DNA from: Isoetes taiwanensis
Taxonomy: Eukaryota > Streptophyta > Lycopodiopsida > Isoetales > Isoetaceae
Assembly: GCA_021234155.1 (NCBI GenBank)
Contig: JAJEKV010000040.1
Coordinates: 4,861,229-4,925,228 of the forward strand
Reading direction: 5' to 3'
Length of the DNA: 64,000 nucleotides
A program made the position numbers and the translations under genes. Shown piece after piece: positions 35,338 through 45,870 of the stretch. The notes beneath the pieces were generated by a model, which was given only the letters and a program-made list of their open reading frames with translations, ran no database searches and was not told the origin of the DNA. Numbering within the stretch: the first letter of the stretch is position 1; the number at the start of each line of letters is the position of its first letter.

Positions 35338-35497
35338 ATTTCGGCGTGCATTCAGAGAGAGGAGAAAAAAAAAGCATGCGGATAGATAAGTAAATAGATA
35401 AAAGGCGGGCAATTATTTACACGCTAAATAATTGCACGGCCTTTATCTATTTCTATCTATCTGTCTCGTTTTTTTTCTCCCTAACTGTGCACCAGCG
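35338..35497. repeat. Foldback element, two ~70-bp arms
   Basis: The left arm, from CGGCGTGCATTCAGAG through GGAGAAAAAAAA, GATAGATAAGTAAATAGATA, GGCGGGCAATTATTT, is mirrored by AAATAATTGCACGGCC, TATCTATTTCTATCTATC, TTTTTTTTCTCC and CTGTGCACCAGCG. The centre is ACACGCT (about 35420). Arms match at most positions with a few bulges. It could be a small foldback transposon or a precursor for small RNAs. Confidence 0.88.
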
Positions 35498-35531
35498 CCA
35501 TCATTCATGTTGAAGGCTAAGGTTAGCATAA

Positions 35532-35551
35532 AAACACGCTTAAGCGTGTTT
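35532..35551. repeat. Perfect 20-bp palindrome
   Basis: AAACACGCTTAAGCGTGTTT equals its own reverse complement. Its core CACGCTTAAGCGTG has the same half-site (CACGC) as the 31.6 kb array and as the promoter modules at 36.1 and 37.3 kb. Confidence 0.97.
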
Positions 35552-35667
35552 CAAATATTATCTTTCAGATTTTTGTAATGCTTTCTACTACACTTAGAAA
35601 CTTGCATGCAATAGCATGATTAATTCGGGGAGGAAGAGAAACTCAAAATTTTTCGAAACAAAAAAAA

Positions 35668-35716
35668 GCGGATGAAGTTTATAAAAACTATTACGGTTTT
35701 CATAAACATCATCTGC
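35668..35716. repeat. Imperfect hairpin with 21-nt arms
   Basis: GCGGATGAAGTTTATAAAAAC (35668-35688) pairs with GTTTTCATAAACATCATCTGC (35696-35716) around a 7-base loop, with three or four mismatches. Arm length and mismatch pattern resemble a small-RNA precursor, but nothing shows it is transcribed. Confidence 0.7.
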
Positions 35717-36105
35717 TTCCTGCCGCCTCGAGCAAATGCAAAAGCTTGTCTTCTTGGATTAAACCGCCATTGAGATGATACTTAAAACTAAATGAAAACT
35801 AACCTTGAGTTACGAAATTTTGGAAGGATTCAAAGAGCGGAGGACTATGCTTGTGGTTTTAATTCCAAGGCTTTTCGATTTGGACCTTAGTCCTCTGCTT
35901 TTGGTTTTAATTACGAAGTCTCAGATGTCCTCTTCTACGGATGCTCTGAGAACAAAAGGCGGAGTCTTTTAGTAAGTTAGGAATTGCGAAACCAAACATC
36001 TAACATTGATGAATATAAATCTGCTCACCAAGATTTCGGGGGCGGATCAAACACGGTTTAAGCGCCCAAGCAAACCAAATCATTATGAAGGAAGGAAGAA
36101 AATGT

Positions 36106-36275
36106 AGGAACTTTGAGGCGTAAAATGGATTTATATAGGCACAATTAGAAATAAGTTAAGCGTGAATAATTGATTGCTTGAATTAAACACACTTTGGCGT
36201 CTGGTCTTCCTTTGGACATGACATGTATATGGTATATATGGAGAATATTGCATTTCATGCAATAAATTCTCCATG
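36106..36275 (-). promoter_or_regulatory. TATA promoter module, copy 2
   Basis: In minus-strand order: CAGACGCC, GTGT.TAATT, GCAAT.AATTATTCACGC, TTAA, then TATATAAAT (36137-36129) and ACGCCTCAAAG. The same elements in the same order and spacing stand upstream of the acidic-protein gene (37390-37238). Homology continues upstream through GAGAATTTATTGCAT (36275-36258), next to a GGAGAATATTGCAT hairpin (36240-36272). Below it a short minus-strand frame starts at 36085 and meets a possible donor GTGAGC near 36034, but no gene is clear. Confidence 0.65.
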
Positions 36276-36773
36276 ACATTTTATTCCATTTATTGCATTG
36301 AAAAAAAATAGAATTTAGAAATTTTATATAGGCTAAATTAAAAATGATTTTAAAGGCAAAATTATGAAGGTTAAAAAATGACTTGTAAGGTTGGGGAATT
36401 GTTTTAGGTGGTATAGGGAAAATTTCCTATAGTTCTTGTGTTCGATTTATAGTGTTCAGAGACTTTGTTGAGAAAAATTTGCAGATACAAAATTTTAGAA
36501 AAGCAATAGACGAGCAGGGAGACAAAATAATTGGAGAAAACAGTTGGATTTAATTCAAATAATTTTATGTCTGAAAAAGCTGTTTGAAGAACAACTTGTT
36601 TGAAGAAAAGTTTATGGCTGTTTGTTTGATTTCATTCATAAAAGTTATATATACGATAGGTAAGCGAAGGCTTGTGTAGGAGTGCAGAAGGCTTTTCACA
36701 AAATTACATGAAAAATATGCCCGGAGGCGTGTGCAAAGCTTCAAAAAACAAAAGGTGCCGCCCGTGATCTGCA

Positions 36774-37204
36774 TCATTGATCTTCCACGTCTGAAACAAA
36801 GAAGAGAGAAAGGTGTTAGAAAAGAAAGAAAGGTGAAAAAAAAAATAAAAACAGACATGCAAACCTGGCTCATCTCTCAGCCATTCTAAAAACTGGTCGA
36901 ATTCTCGACCTTCCTCCTCATCCTCTTCCTCCCCCTCCTCCTTCTCTTCCTCCTCTTCCTCCTCTTCCTCCTCTTCAGAATCAGAGGACATCTCCTCCTC
37001 TTCCTCCTCTTCAGAATATTGGGAATCAGAGGAGCTCAACTCCTCCTCTTCCATTTCGAAATCAGAATCATCCTCTGAATCGGAATCGGAGGAGAATTGG
37101 GCAAGAAAATCTATGGGGGGGGAAGAGGGGTTCTTCAACCGGCGTCTCTTTGGCGAGACCTCGGGTTCTTCATGAAGTTTCGGAGCTGAATTTGAGCGCT
37201 TCAT
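36774..37204 (-). CDS. Small very acidic protein, two exons
   Basis: Exon 1 runs from the ATG at 37204 to CCAG at 36865; the intron 36864-36791 begins GTTTGC, has a pyrimidine-rich 3' part and ends TTTCAG; exon 2 adds DVEDQ and the TGA at 36776-36774. The product is about 119 residues. The N-terminus is basic with a likely nuclear localisation signal (SPKRRRLK). The middle is almost only Glu, Asp and Ser (SDSDSEDDSDFEMEEEE, then long Glu runs), with many casein-kinase-2-type sites. The tail FDQFLEWLRDE could form an amphipathic helix. A TATA box (37269-37261) stands 57 bases before the ATG. Composition suggests a histone chaperone-like or other nuclear acidic protein; I do not recognise a family. 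The frame is intact, unlike its neighbours. Confidence 0.75.
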
Positions 37205-37237
37205 GGCGGCGAGAAAAAAAAAAAAAATTGGGACGAG

Positions 37238-37390
37238 AATGGTCTTGAGGCGTGAGCCGGATTTATATAGGGTTAATTAGCTCTTAAGCGTGAATAATTT
37301 ATTGCCTCAAATAACACGCCCGGCGCGTCTGAAATTCCTTGACTATATTATCTAGGGTATATTATTATGGATAATAAATTCTCCACGTCT
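37238..37390 (-). promoter_or_regulatory. TATA promoter module, copy 1, for the acidic-protein gene
   Basis: Minus-strand order: GAGAATTTATTATCC, CAGACGCGCC, GGGCGTGTTATTTGAGGCAA, AATTATTCACGCTTAA, CTAATTAACC, TATATAAAT (37269-37261), ACGCCTCAAG, then the A/T tract and the ATG at 37204. About 100 bp are shared with the module at 36106-36205, so the two were duplicated together or recruited from the same repeat. Confidence 0.7.
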
Positions 37391-38389
37391 ATTAGTTATA
37401 TGTCTTTTCGTAATCATATATCCAAATTTTCGATAATTAAAATTTGGATATATTTATATAAATGTCATTTCCTTGTTGTTGCCATGAAAATTCTTGTTTT
37501 AAATGATTTCGTTTACGCCCATTGTTATTATTATATTAAACCTATTTCCAAGGAATTTCTTGCTTTTAAAAAAATTTGATTTACCTCTACATATTCCATA
37601 AATGTACGTACTTTTTTTATCTTATGGTGTAATAATTTTTTCTTACTCATTGACTAAAAAGGGTGCAATTTGCCTAGGTCAATGGTGCCTCTCCAACTCA
37701 AGATGGTGTGCAACATATTGAAAAGAGCAATATCAATGAAAAACCAACCCCTAGCAAGAATGTTGAAGAAAAACAGTTAGTCCTCTATAGTAGGGTGCAA
37801 TGGAGGAAATAGTAGGTGAGAATCATGCACAAGTGCAACAAGGAAATAGTAGGCCAAGGAGTCATTGTGCTAATGATGAGGCGTTAATGGCTAGGGGAAG
37901 ACAATATTGGTATTGCAATTTCGATGTTGAAAGACAACTGGAAAGGTAAAGGTTTGGGTGACAAGGAATGTTTTGGTTGTGTCAAGCAATTGGAGGTTCC
38001 TTGCATCATGGCATGGCCTGTAAGTAGTGTTCAATTTGTGGAGGATTATATTTTTCCGAGCACGAGGTTGTTGGGGACAATGATTGTCTTGATATTGATC
38101 CATTGGCGGTTGGAACTCTAAACCTAGGCAAAAGGGGAGAAGTATCGGTTGCCGGACATTATCCTAGCAAAAGAGCCAAGTTGATTAGTGACACCAAAGC
38201 GTGAGACAATGGTGAAGGTTAGGGGCTCAGATTGTTGTTGGAGTGATTGTATGCAATTCTTCACAATAGAACAATTGGTGGAAGCAAGAGCCACTTTTCA
38301 AGAGTACTTGTTGATGAGAGGAGGACCTACATGTACACAATCTTGAGCATGCACTTCAAGATGAAAGAAACCCAAACAGAAAAAAAAGA
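37391..38389. other. No recognised gene
   Basis: AT-rich, with short frames. Its last 600 bp may belong to the decayed transposase-like gene that follows, but I cannot align any part of it. Confidence 0.4.
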
Positions 38390-40557
38390 TACCCTTTGCT
38401 AGGCAAATGGATATGTGCAAAAGCATGGCGAGTATCCATGCAATTCCAACTTCTTCATGGCATAATTGGCAAAAAAAAGCAGAGAGAGGGGAGCAGGATT
38501 GCTTTACATGGAAATAATGGTTTGTTGAGACCAGCAGCTAGGACCTTGGCTGCGGGAGATATTTGAAAAATATATTGATTTCAATGCAGAGTCTATGCCA
38601 CACAAAAGCGAGAAGGGATGAAAAGGGAAGAGCGGTTATTGAGAAAAGGTTGCCATCACATTGTACTCAAAAGAGTATTTTGGAAGAAGTGAATTCCCTA
38701 CTTGAGAGGTGGGAATTCTTCAATATCCCAACCTAGCTTTAGTAGGTTATGGAAGAAGCATTTCAATCATGTCACCATAGCAACTTCAAACAACTTTGCA
38801 AAGTGCAATTTATGTGCTAAGTTGAAGGAGACTCTTGATAAGGCTGTGCAACCTAGTCAAAGGGCTAGGATAAGGGAGCATATGAAGGACCATATGGTGA
38901 CCAACTATCATGTAGATCATGTTATTGGATGTGGAGGACTTTATCTGCATTGGAACCCAATAATTATTTATGTATTATACATGACAAGATGGACCAGCAA
39001 AAGACTTGTCTTCCACAATTCAAGTACATACCAAAGTCATGTGGCGGATCATACCCCCTTCTGGATCTCAATGGTGGGGCAATCTTGCATGGGCGAGAAT
39101 CAAACCTACTATGGCCATTTTAGTTTGGAGTTGTGGAGTGATGGTCAGATTTTCATATTGGGAGTATCATGAGGTGTTTGAGAAACTATGAAAATGGATA
39201 CAATGGTCACCTCGGGACCTTCTGACTAGCCGGGCACTACATAGAGCATTGTTAGATGGAAACCCTAACAATATTGAAAAGTTCAACAAAGGCAAGGTTT
39301 AGGAAGCATGGGTCTAATGAACATGTTGGAGCTTCAACTTCACGTGCTAAACCTCAAGATCTACCCAAAAGGTTTCTCTTGCAACTTGATAATTGTCTTT
39401 GGCCAAAATAAAAACAGTGGATGTTTTCTTTCCTATCCTACTTAACATTTGTGGGGATATTTGAAAGAGTTAATTTAGGGTTTCTTATGCCGGGCATACC
39501 CATGAGGATGTGGATGCATTATTTGGCAAATATAGTTGTATCTTTGAAGCGACAAGCGGTGACCAACTTTCCTAGGCTAATAGAAATCTTGCATGAATGC
39601 ACTACTCCAAACCCTATAGCTTCTCTCATAGAAGAAGTGCCGATTGGAAGAGCTTTGTGGATGGTTATACATTGGATCTTGAAGGTCATTCCGGGCCTCT
39701 GCAGTTCACTTTTGGGTGAGAGATGGGATTCCAATCTTCCAATGGAAGATGAGACCTTGAGAGGATGAGTGGAGAGGAGGGAGGAAATATGGCGTAGAGA
39801 TGAGAATGGCAAGCCTATGATACCTCTAGGTCAACCAAAAGCTTTAAAACCTCTTGAAGAAGTGAAGCAATTGGGATTGACTAAGGAAGGAATCCAAGAC
39901 TATATAAAGCATTGGCAAACCAATCCGGATGACACCAACCGTGCCTTGGTGGCTTCTTTGGAAGAAGGTGATTAACTTTGTTGGGGGAGATAGACACATC
40001 CTCGGATGAATTGAAAGAAGGGTGGTTGCCTAAAACTAGGTGGAAGACCTTAGCAGTCTTTGAGGATTTTGATGACACTTGTAAGTAGCATTCATAAACA
40101 ATATGCTCCTCCTCCTTCTGACAAACACTATGTTGGTCCTAAGAACAATAGGCCAAAGTTTCTAGGCATGGATGCTTATGAACCTTCCACTGACTTGGAA
40201 TGCCACCAATTTGTGGTAGTAAAGCCATCAGATTTAGATACATATCCAGTGTGGTTGGGGTTCACTATCTCTGATATTTGCAAAGAAGAAGGTAATATTA
40301 ACTTCAACCATGTGCGGGTGGAATGGTGGTGTCGGTGCATCGGTTGACCAGCGTATGTCGGATAAAGAAAGGTACTCAGATTGTTGGACAAAGAAATGGA
40401 GGAGAAATCCGAGTGATCCTGATCTTTGGCTAGACTATGAAAGTGTTTTGTACTCATGGACTCCAAACACTATTCCAGCTAGAAATGCGAGAATTACAAT
40501 ACCTCAGGATGTCAGGAAGAAGGCTATGATATCATTGGGGGTGCTTGAAGAAAGTTG
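38390..40557 (+). pseudogene. Transposase-like gene (LDN...GHTHEDVD family), decayed
   Basis: Plus-strand pieces in shifting frames follow the order known from a plant family that I believe is catalogued as DUF7869, with an RNase H-like core. They are: a GKWICAKAW segment near 38405; a Cys pair CNLC near 38815; CIIHDKMD near 38970; LLQLDNC near 39375, containing the Asp; and GHTHEDVDALFG at 39492-39527, containing the next acidic pair. A C-terminal stretch reads to VLEES and a stop at 40555. At least six frameshifts or stops, including an in-frame stop just after LDNCLWPK, make it a pseudogene. Members of this family are repetitive in bryophytes, lycophytes and ferns and are thought to be mobile-element derived. 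No terminal repeats were found around it. Confidence 0.6.
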
Positions 40558-40871
40558 AATAACTATGTAAATTTTTGTTATCACGTTTTTATGATATGGT
40601 GCAATATTGTGAAATATTGACTATTTTGTAAATAACATGATATTACGTTTTCATAATTTTGAGGTGAAATGTGTGAATTTGAATATGCTACTAAAAACAT
40701 GCAATATGAAATTTGTCCCAAAATTAAGACATAAACCCAATTTAATTGAATGATGGTTATTGCATATTGAGGGGGATTCAATGGCAACTAAAGGAGGTGT
40801 GTTGTGTTTGCCTTAATTTAAAATAATGTGGCATGACAAGTAGTTGACTTTTATGAGCAATCAATTTTGCT

Positions 40872-41895
40872 GAATTTCAAAGTACAAAGGGCAGGGGAGG
40901 GTGATAGAAAGATACTACGGAAAATTCTAGGTAATGTTAAGCTTCTCTCAGGGTCTACTGGTCCTGAGGAAAAGTGGTCCTGTGCAGGTAAGGAGACATA
41001 CAATGTTGCTAGTATATATCGGGCCCTTTGTGATGACTCCCCTCTTAAAGCAGAGGCTAGGCTTCAAGTGAGTGGATCAGTGGCTAAGCTCCTCTTGGCA
41101 AACTCCTGGAAAACCTTATGTTCTAGGAGAATACAATTTTTTAGATGGGAGGCCCTCCAAGGAGGTCTCAACACTAAAGTGAAGCTGGTCCATAGAGGAA
41201 TTGTGTCTTCAGATTTATGCCCTCTTGGGTGCCAGGCTAGCGAATCTCTTTCACATCTCTTCTTCTGTCCAAGAAATATTGAGTTCTGGAATTGGGTATG
41301 CCCTGTTGTGAGACTGCATATGCATCAACTTGGATGGCCGAATGTTGTTATGGTCTCTGACAGAGATTGTATTGAAGCCTCCCTGGTTAGTTTGGCTCTC
41401 TGGACTATATGGAGACATCGGTGCGATGTCACTTTGGGGGGGCAATCTATCTCTATTGAGAAACTCAAAAGTCTTTTTAATAAGGAAGTTGCTTTAATGG
41501 CATTGTCCCACCGCAGGAAGATGGGGATGAGCGATAATAAGGGATTGGACAGAATTGGTAAGATTGAAGGATTTTATAACTACTTCAAGTGCCATTGGAT
41601 GAGCTCTGAGGACCTAGACCTTCATGATAGGTCTAATGGTGGAACAATCTGAGTTTAGTGGAGAAAGCAATCTGAGTAACTGATCAGATAGGGTCTCTCT
41701 ACCATTATGTTGTTGTGGAATAGGACTTCCCTTAGTACGCACATCATGATGCATGATGCATAGAGAACCCATATAATAGCCCTAATGCTTCCTATTTGTC
41801 CCATTGGGGACTCTCTGTATCTTTACTATTATTATTAATAACAAAAAACACACTCTTACCCTCAAAAAAAAAAAAAAAAAAAAAAAGAATTTCAA
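40872..41895 (+). mobile_element. 5'-truncated L1-type LINE with target duplication
   Basis: The insert spans 40881-41886: a 3' fragment of a LINE ORF2 followed by 3' UTR and a pure A tail (about 41864-41886). The 9-mer GAATTTCAA lies directly before (40872-40880) and after (41887-41895), which is the target duplication. Truncation of the 5' end is usual for reverse-transcribed LINEs. Confidence 0.9.
40881..41652 (+). pseudogene. LINE ORF2 C-terminus with RT zinc-binding domain
   Basis: About 255 codons, uninterrupted. It contains the plant zf-RVT pattern (WKTLCSRRIQFFRWEAL, then CPLGCQASESLSHLFFCP), in which Cys and His residues would bind zinc, and then LALWTIWRHR, as in the tail of L1-type plant LINEs. 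It lacks endonuclease and reverse transcriptase because of 5' truncation. The open frame starts 14 bases upstream in target DNA, so its ATG is not native. An intact tail frame suggests a young copy. Confidence 0.85.
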
Positions 41896-41999
41896 TTAAA
41901 TAAAGATTTGGGTGTTACGATGTTTTATATGCATCAATTTGACTTGAGAAACCAATAAACTAGACACTTTGAGCTAGATTCACACCCTGCATCATTGGA

Positions 42000-44620
42000 G
42001 GGCCACATCTTAGACTAGAAACTCTCATTTTAAAAACATTAACAATACTAAAATTCCAACTTCCAACATACATACATGCTAGAAATGATGGGACGACCTA
42101 ATTTCAAACCCTTAAAACATAAACTTCAAAATGGTATTTATCTTCAAAACCCTTAACCCATGCTGGAAGTGAGGCCACAACTTAGCCTTGGAAGTGAGGC
42201 TTTATCTTCCAACATGCGTTGGATGTTTTTTATGTTTCAATGATGGAAGTTTTAAAAGGATAAGCAATTTTTTTCAAGCCCCACGACATGTGTTGGAAGT
42301 TGAAGCCTCATTTCCAACATGTAGGTTTGGAGATAAATTACCATCTACAAGTTTATGTTGAGAGTTTAAAATGAGGTTATAGCATCACTTCCAATATGTG
42401 TTGAAAGTTGGAATTTTAATATTGTAGAGGTTTTTATATGGAAGCCTTTAGTCCAATATGTGGCCTTCTAATAATGCCGAGTGTGTAGGCAAGCACCTTT
42501 TCTTGATTCCTAAGTTGTGATCTCAGGGTTGGAAGTTGAAGTTCAACTATAAATTTTGAAATTGGTAGTTGAGTCTTTGTTTCATTGTGGCATGACTTCC
42601 AACATATGTCGGAAGTTGGAATTCTAAGCTTAAGTTGTGACATCACTTTTCCAACATGTGTTGGAAGTTAGAATTCTAAATAAAGGTTTTTAAAATGGGA
42701 GTTTCTAGCCTATTATGTGGACTTCCAATGATGCAGAGTGTGTAGACAAGCACTTTATTTCATTCTCTAAGTTGTGGTCTCACTTCCAACATAGGTTGGA
42801 AGTTGAAGGTTAACTATAGGTTTTAAAGTTTGTAGTTGAGTCTTAGATTTTTGCTTTATTGTGGAGCAGGTTGTGATATCACCTTCAACATATGTTGGAA
42901 GTTGGAATTCCAAGCCTAAGGTGTGGCATCACTTCCAATATGGGTTGAATATTTTGGAGATAAATGCTATCTTCAAGTTTATATTGAGGGTTTGAAATGA
43001 GGTTGCAACATCAGTTCCAACATGTGTTGGAAGTCAAAATTATAATGTTATAAGGCTTTTATAATGGGATCTTCTAGTCTAATATGTGGCCTCCCAATGA
43101 TGCAATTCAGAGTGTGTAGGCAAGCATCTTTTTTTAATCCATAAGTTGTGGTCTCACTTCCAACATGGGCTGGAAGTTGAATGTTAACTAAGTTTTGAAA
43201 TTGGTAGTTGAGTCTTAGATTTTTGTTTTATTGTGGAGGAGATTGTGGCATCACTTCTAATATATGTTCGAAGTTGGAATTGCAAGATAATTTGTAGCCT
43301 CACTTCCAACATGAGTTGAAGGTTTTGAAAATCAATAACATTTTCAAATTTATGCTGAGTGTTTGAAATGAGAATGTAGCATTACTTCCAACGTGTATTG
43401 GGAGTTGGAATTCTAAGTAGAGGTTTTTAGAATAGGAGCTCCTAGCCAACATAGGCTGGAAGTTGAAGGCTAAATATAGGTTTTGAAATTCGCAGTTGAG
43501 TCTGAGATTTCCGTTTTATCGTGGAGAACGTTGTCGCATCACTTCCAACATATGTTGGAAGTCAGAATTCCATGTCTAAGGTGTGGCCTCACTTCCACCA
43601 TAGGTTGGAAAATTTGGAGATAAACACCATTTTCAAGTTTATGTTGAGGGTTTGAAATAGAGGATTTTAAAATGGGAGTTTCTAGTATAATTTGTGGTCT
43701 CTCAATGATGCAGTGTGTAGAGAAGAACTTTTTTTCAATCCCTAAGTTGTGGCCTCACTTCCAACATGGGTTGGAAGTTGAAGATTAACTATAGGTTTTG
43801 AAATTGGTATTGAGTCTTAAATTTTTGTTTTATTATGAAAGCGGTTGTGGCATCACTTCTAGTATATGTTAAAAGTTGGAATGTTGGAGATTTGAAAGAT
43901 CTATAGGCAAGGACCTTTTTTTTCAATTTTAAGTTATAGCCTAACTTCCAATATTGGAAGTTAAGACTTAAATATAGGTTTTGAAATTGGTACGCAAATT
44001 TTAGGTTCTTGTTTTATTGTGGAGGTCTAAGTTTTTCAAGTATAAGTTGTGGTCTCACTTCCAACTTATGTCATTTGAGTTGTAGCCCAACTTCCAAATT
44101 GATGGTGGAATCTTAAATTCTTATTTAGATTCAGATTCTTAGTGGCCTCACTTCCAACATGTGTTGGAAGTTCTTTATTACGGTGATGGAGGTTTAAAAA
44201 GATCTTTAGACGAGCACTTTTGTTTCAATCTCTAAGTTGTGGCCTTTCCAACTAGGTTGGAAGTTGTAGGTTAAATTGAAAGGTTGTAATAAATACCCTT
44301 TTCAAGCTTATATTGTGGTGGCAGTTGAATCTTAAATTTTATGTTTTATTGTGGAGGTTTGAAATGAGGTTGTAAAATCACTTTCAACATGTATTTGAAG
44401 TCAACTACAAATACATGTATTTGAATACATGTATTTGACTTCAAAAGCCTAGACTGGAATTCTATCAAATACATGTTGACTTCAAATACATGTATTTGAA
44501 GTTTACATTTGAATTCTATCGTAGAGCACTTCAAGTCTAGGCTGTGGCCTCACTTTCAATATGTCTTGGAAGTTATATGTTGCATTCTAGTGAAAAAGCT
44601 CAACAATGGTTTGATTATGG
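42000..44620 (+). repeat. Satellite-like field of CTTCCAAC/GTTGGAAG palindromes
   Basis: About 2.6 kb in which the dyad CTTCCAACATRTGTTGGAAG, or a near copy, recurs more than fifteen times. The words between are also repeated in order: GTGGCCTCACTTCCAAC, GGTTTTGAAATTGGTAGTTG, GAGTCTTAGATTTTTGTTTT, GATGCAGAGTGTGTAGGCAAGC, AATCCCTAAGTTGTGG. The higher-order unit is roughly 260-600 bp with internal losses. No frame is sustained. Copies are diverged, so the array is old or little homogenised. Confidence 0.9.
44398..44520. repeat. Nested palindromes of CAAATACATGTATTTG
   Basis: CAAATACATGTATTTG is a perfect 16-bp dyad. It or its halves occur four times, enclosed by GAAGTCAACTA...TTGACTTC and by AGCCTAGACT...AGTCTAGGCT, so that the whole 120 bp can fold into a cruciform. 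It sits at the end of the satellite field. Confidence 0.85.
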
Positions 44621-44670
44621 AATGACACTTTTCGGGCAGATGCAACCTCCCTTCCAATATGCATTGGATG

Positions 44671-44808
44671 TTTGGCTTGGTCTAGTGGTAACATACTCAT
44701 TCTAGAACATGTATATCTTGAGTTCGAGACCGCCCAGAGTCGCAATGTAGACCCATCTATAGCGCGCCGTAAGGTCCATGTGATGTTAAAATACCATCCA
44801 TCCATCCA
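44671..44808 (+). mobile_element. tRNA-derived SINE
   Basis: A polymerase III A box, TGGTCTAGTGGTA (44678-44690), and B box, GAGTTCGAGACC (44720-44731), lie 29 bases apart as in tRNA genes. There is no tRNA cloverleaf beyond that, which is how plant SINEs look. The 3' end runs into a (CCAT)n tail at about 44797-44808. No clear target duplication was found because the surroundings are repetitive. Confidence 0.65.
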
Positions 44809-44890
44809 ATTTGTTATAATTTCTATTTCGTAAGTAGACTTCATAGGACATGCTTAGATTTTCACTAATATTTGTCTCCTGTTTTTGACA

Positions 44891-45870
44891 GACATCAACG
44901 AGAAGTTCAGAGCAATTTCGTTGGAAGATGTTAGTTTTGAAGACTTTGATATGATGCAAGTTCTAATAAAGAAGAAATGGTTTTTTATGTTACGCATAGG
45001 TATACATCATTTAATGAGGTTTTCTTATTGGATGAAGATCGACATATTTACGAAATATTATCGAAATTTCATGATGTGCCTAGTCCTAGTGAAGATAGTA
45101 ATTGTGTGTTTGAGGCTTTGGTGGAAAATCCCAGGGAGAACAAAGTTTGTGGATATTTGAAACTTTTGAGGTCAATAAAATGGCCCAAAGTGGGGAAGTT
45201 GAGGTCAATTGTTGGCGTTATGATTCGAAGCAACCTAGTTATATGGTGTCTTGGAAGCAGTTAGTCTACATGCTCATGATGACTTTTATGACAGGCCTCG
45301 TATGACTTGTTCAAAATTAACCAGAGTCAAAACTTGAAAATAAGAAGTCTAAAACGTATGGATGATGTTAAAGAGAAGAAAAGGAAGTCTCAAGAAGAAA
45401 TCAAGGAGGATGCCCAAAAATAAGAAAAGAAAATTTCAAGAAGAATGGAAAGAAAGAGCTTTAGCAAAGAAAAGAGGCACATATGTCAATGTAAAATATC
45501 AAATGTCAATGATGGTACCATAACTTTTCTATCGAAAGGATTACCAAAGGATGCTATTATGAGACATTCCTAAAAACTAAAATCAGTTGGGCCCAGTTTG
45601 AGCAGGCTAGGGCAAAATGGGAGATCATGAAGTGTCCTCCAAAACTAATTCAAGGAAAGGCGACCAGTGTAGAATTTAAGGTGATTATTTTGTTTTGTTA
45701 CATTTTGTTTCAACCTCTTGCTTCCAACATGTGTTCAAAGTTAAAGGTTTCTTAATATTTAAATGTCCATGTGCCTTATAATGCAGGAATTTGCTGAAAT
45801 TGCAAAAGTCACATTTGGAGGGACGACATCAACACCTTTTAACAATAGAGAGAAATAAATTTGATAAGTG
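44891..45870 (+). pseudogene. Exon-like segments of an unknown gene
   Basis: An acceptor TTTTTGACAG precedes coding-like sequence from 44891 (DINEKFRAISLEDVSFEDFD). A frameshift near 44975 leads to THRYTSFNEVFLLDEDR and continues to about 45260. A second segment, about 45535-45679, reads ERITKGCYYETFLKTK and ends at AAG|GTGATT; the next begins after AATGCAG at about 45787 and soon meets a stop. Acidic and basic helical composition, no recognisable domain. Probably a decayed host gene or captured fragment. Confidence 0.3.

Noticed and set aside
28860-37340. Integrated giant-virus segment
   Set aside because: Shared promoter modules and small spaced genes raised the idea, but the acidic gene has a spliceosomal intron and no viral hallmark gene (capsid, packaging ATPase, polymerase) is recognisable.
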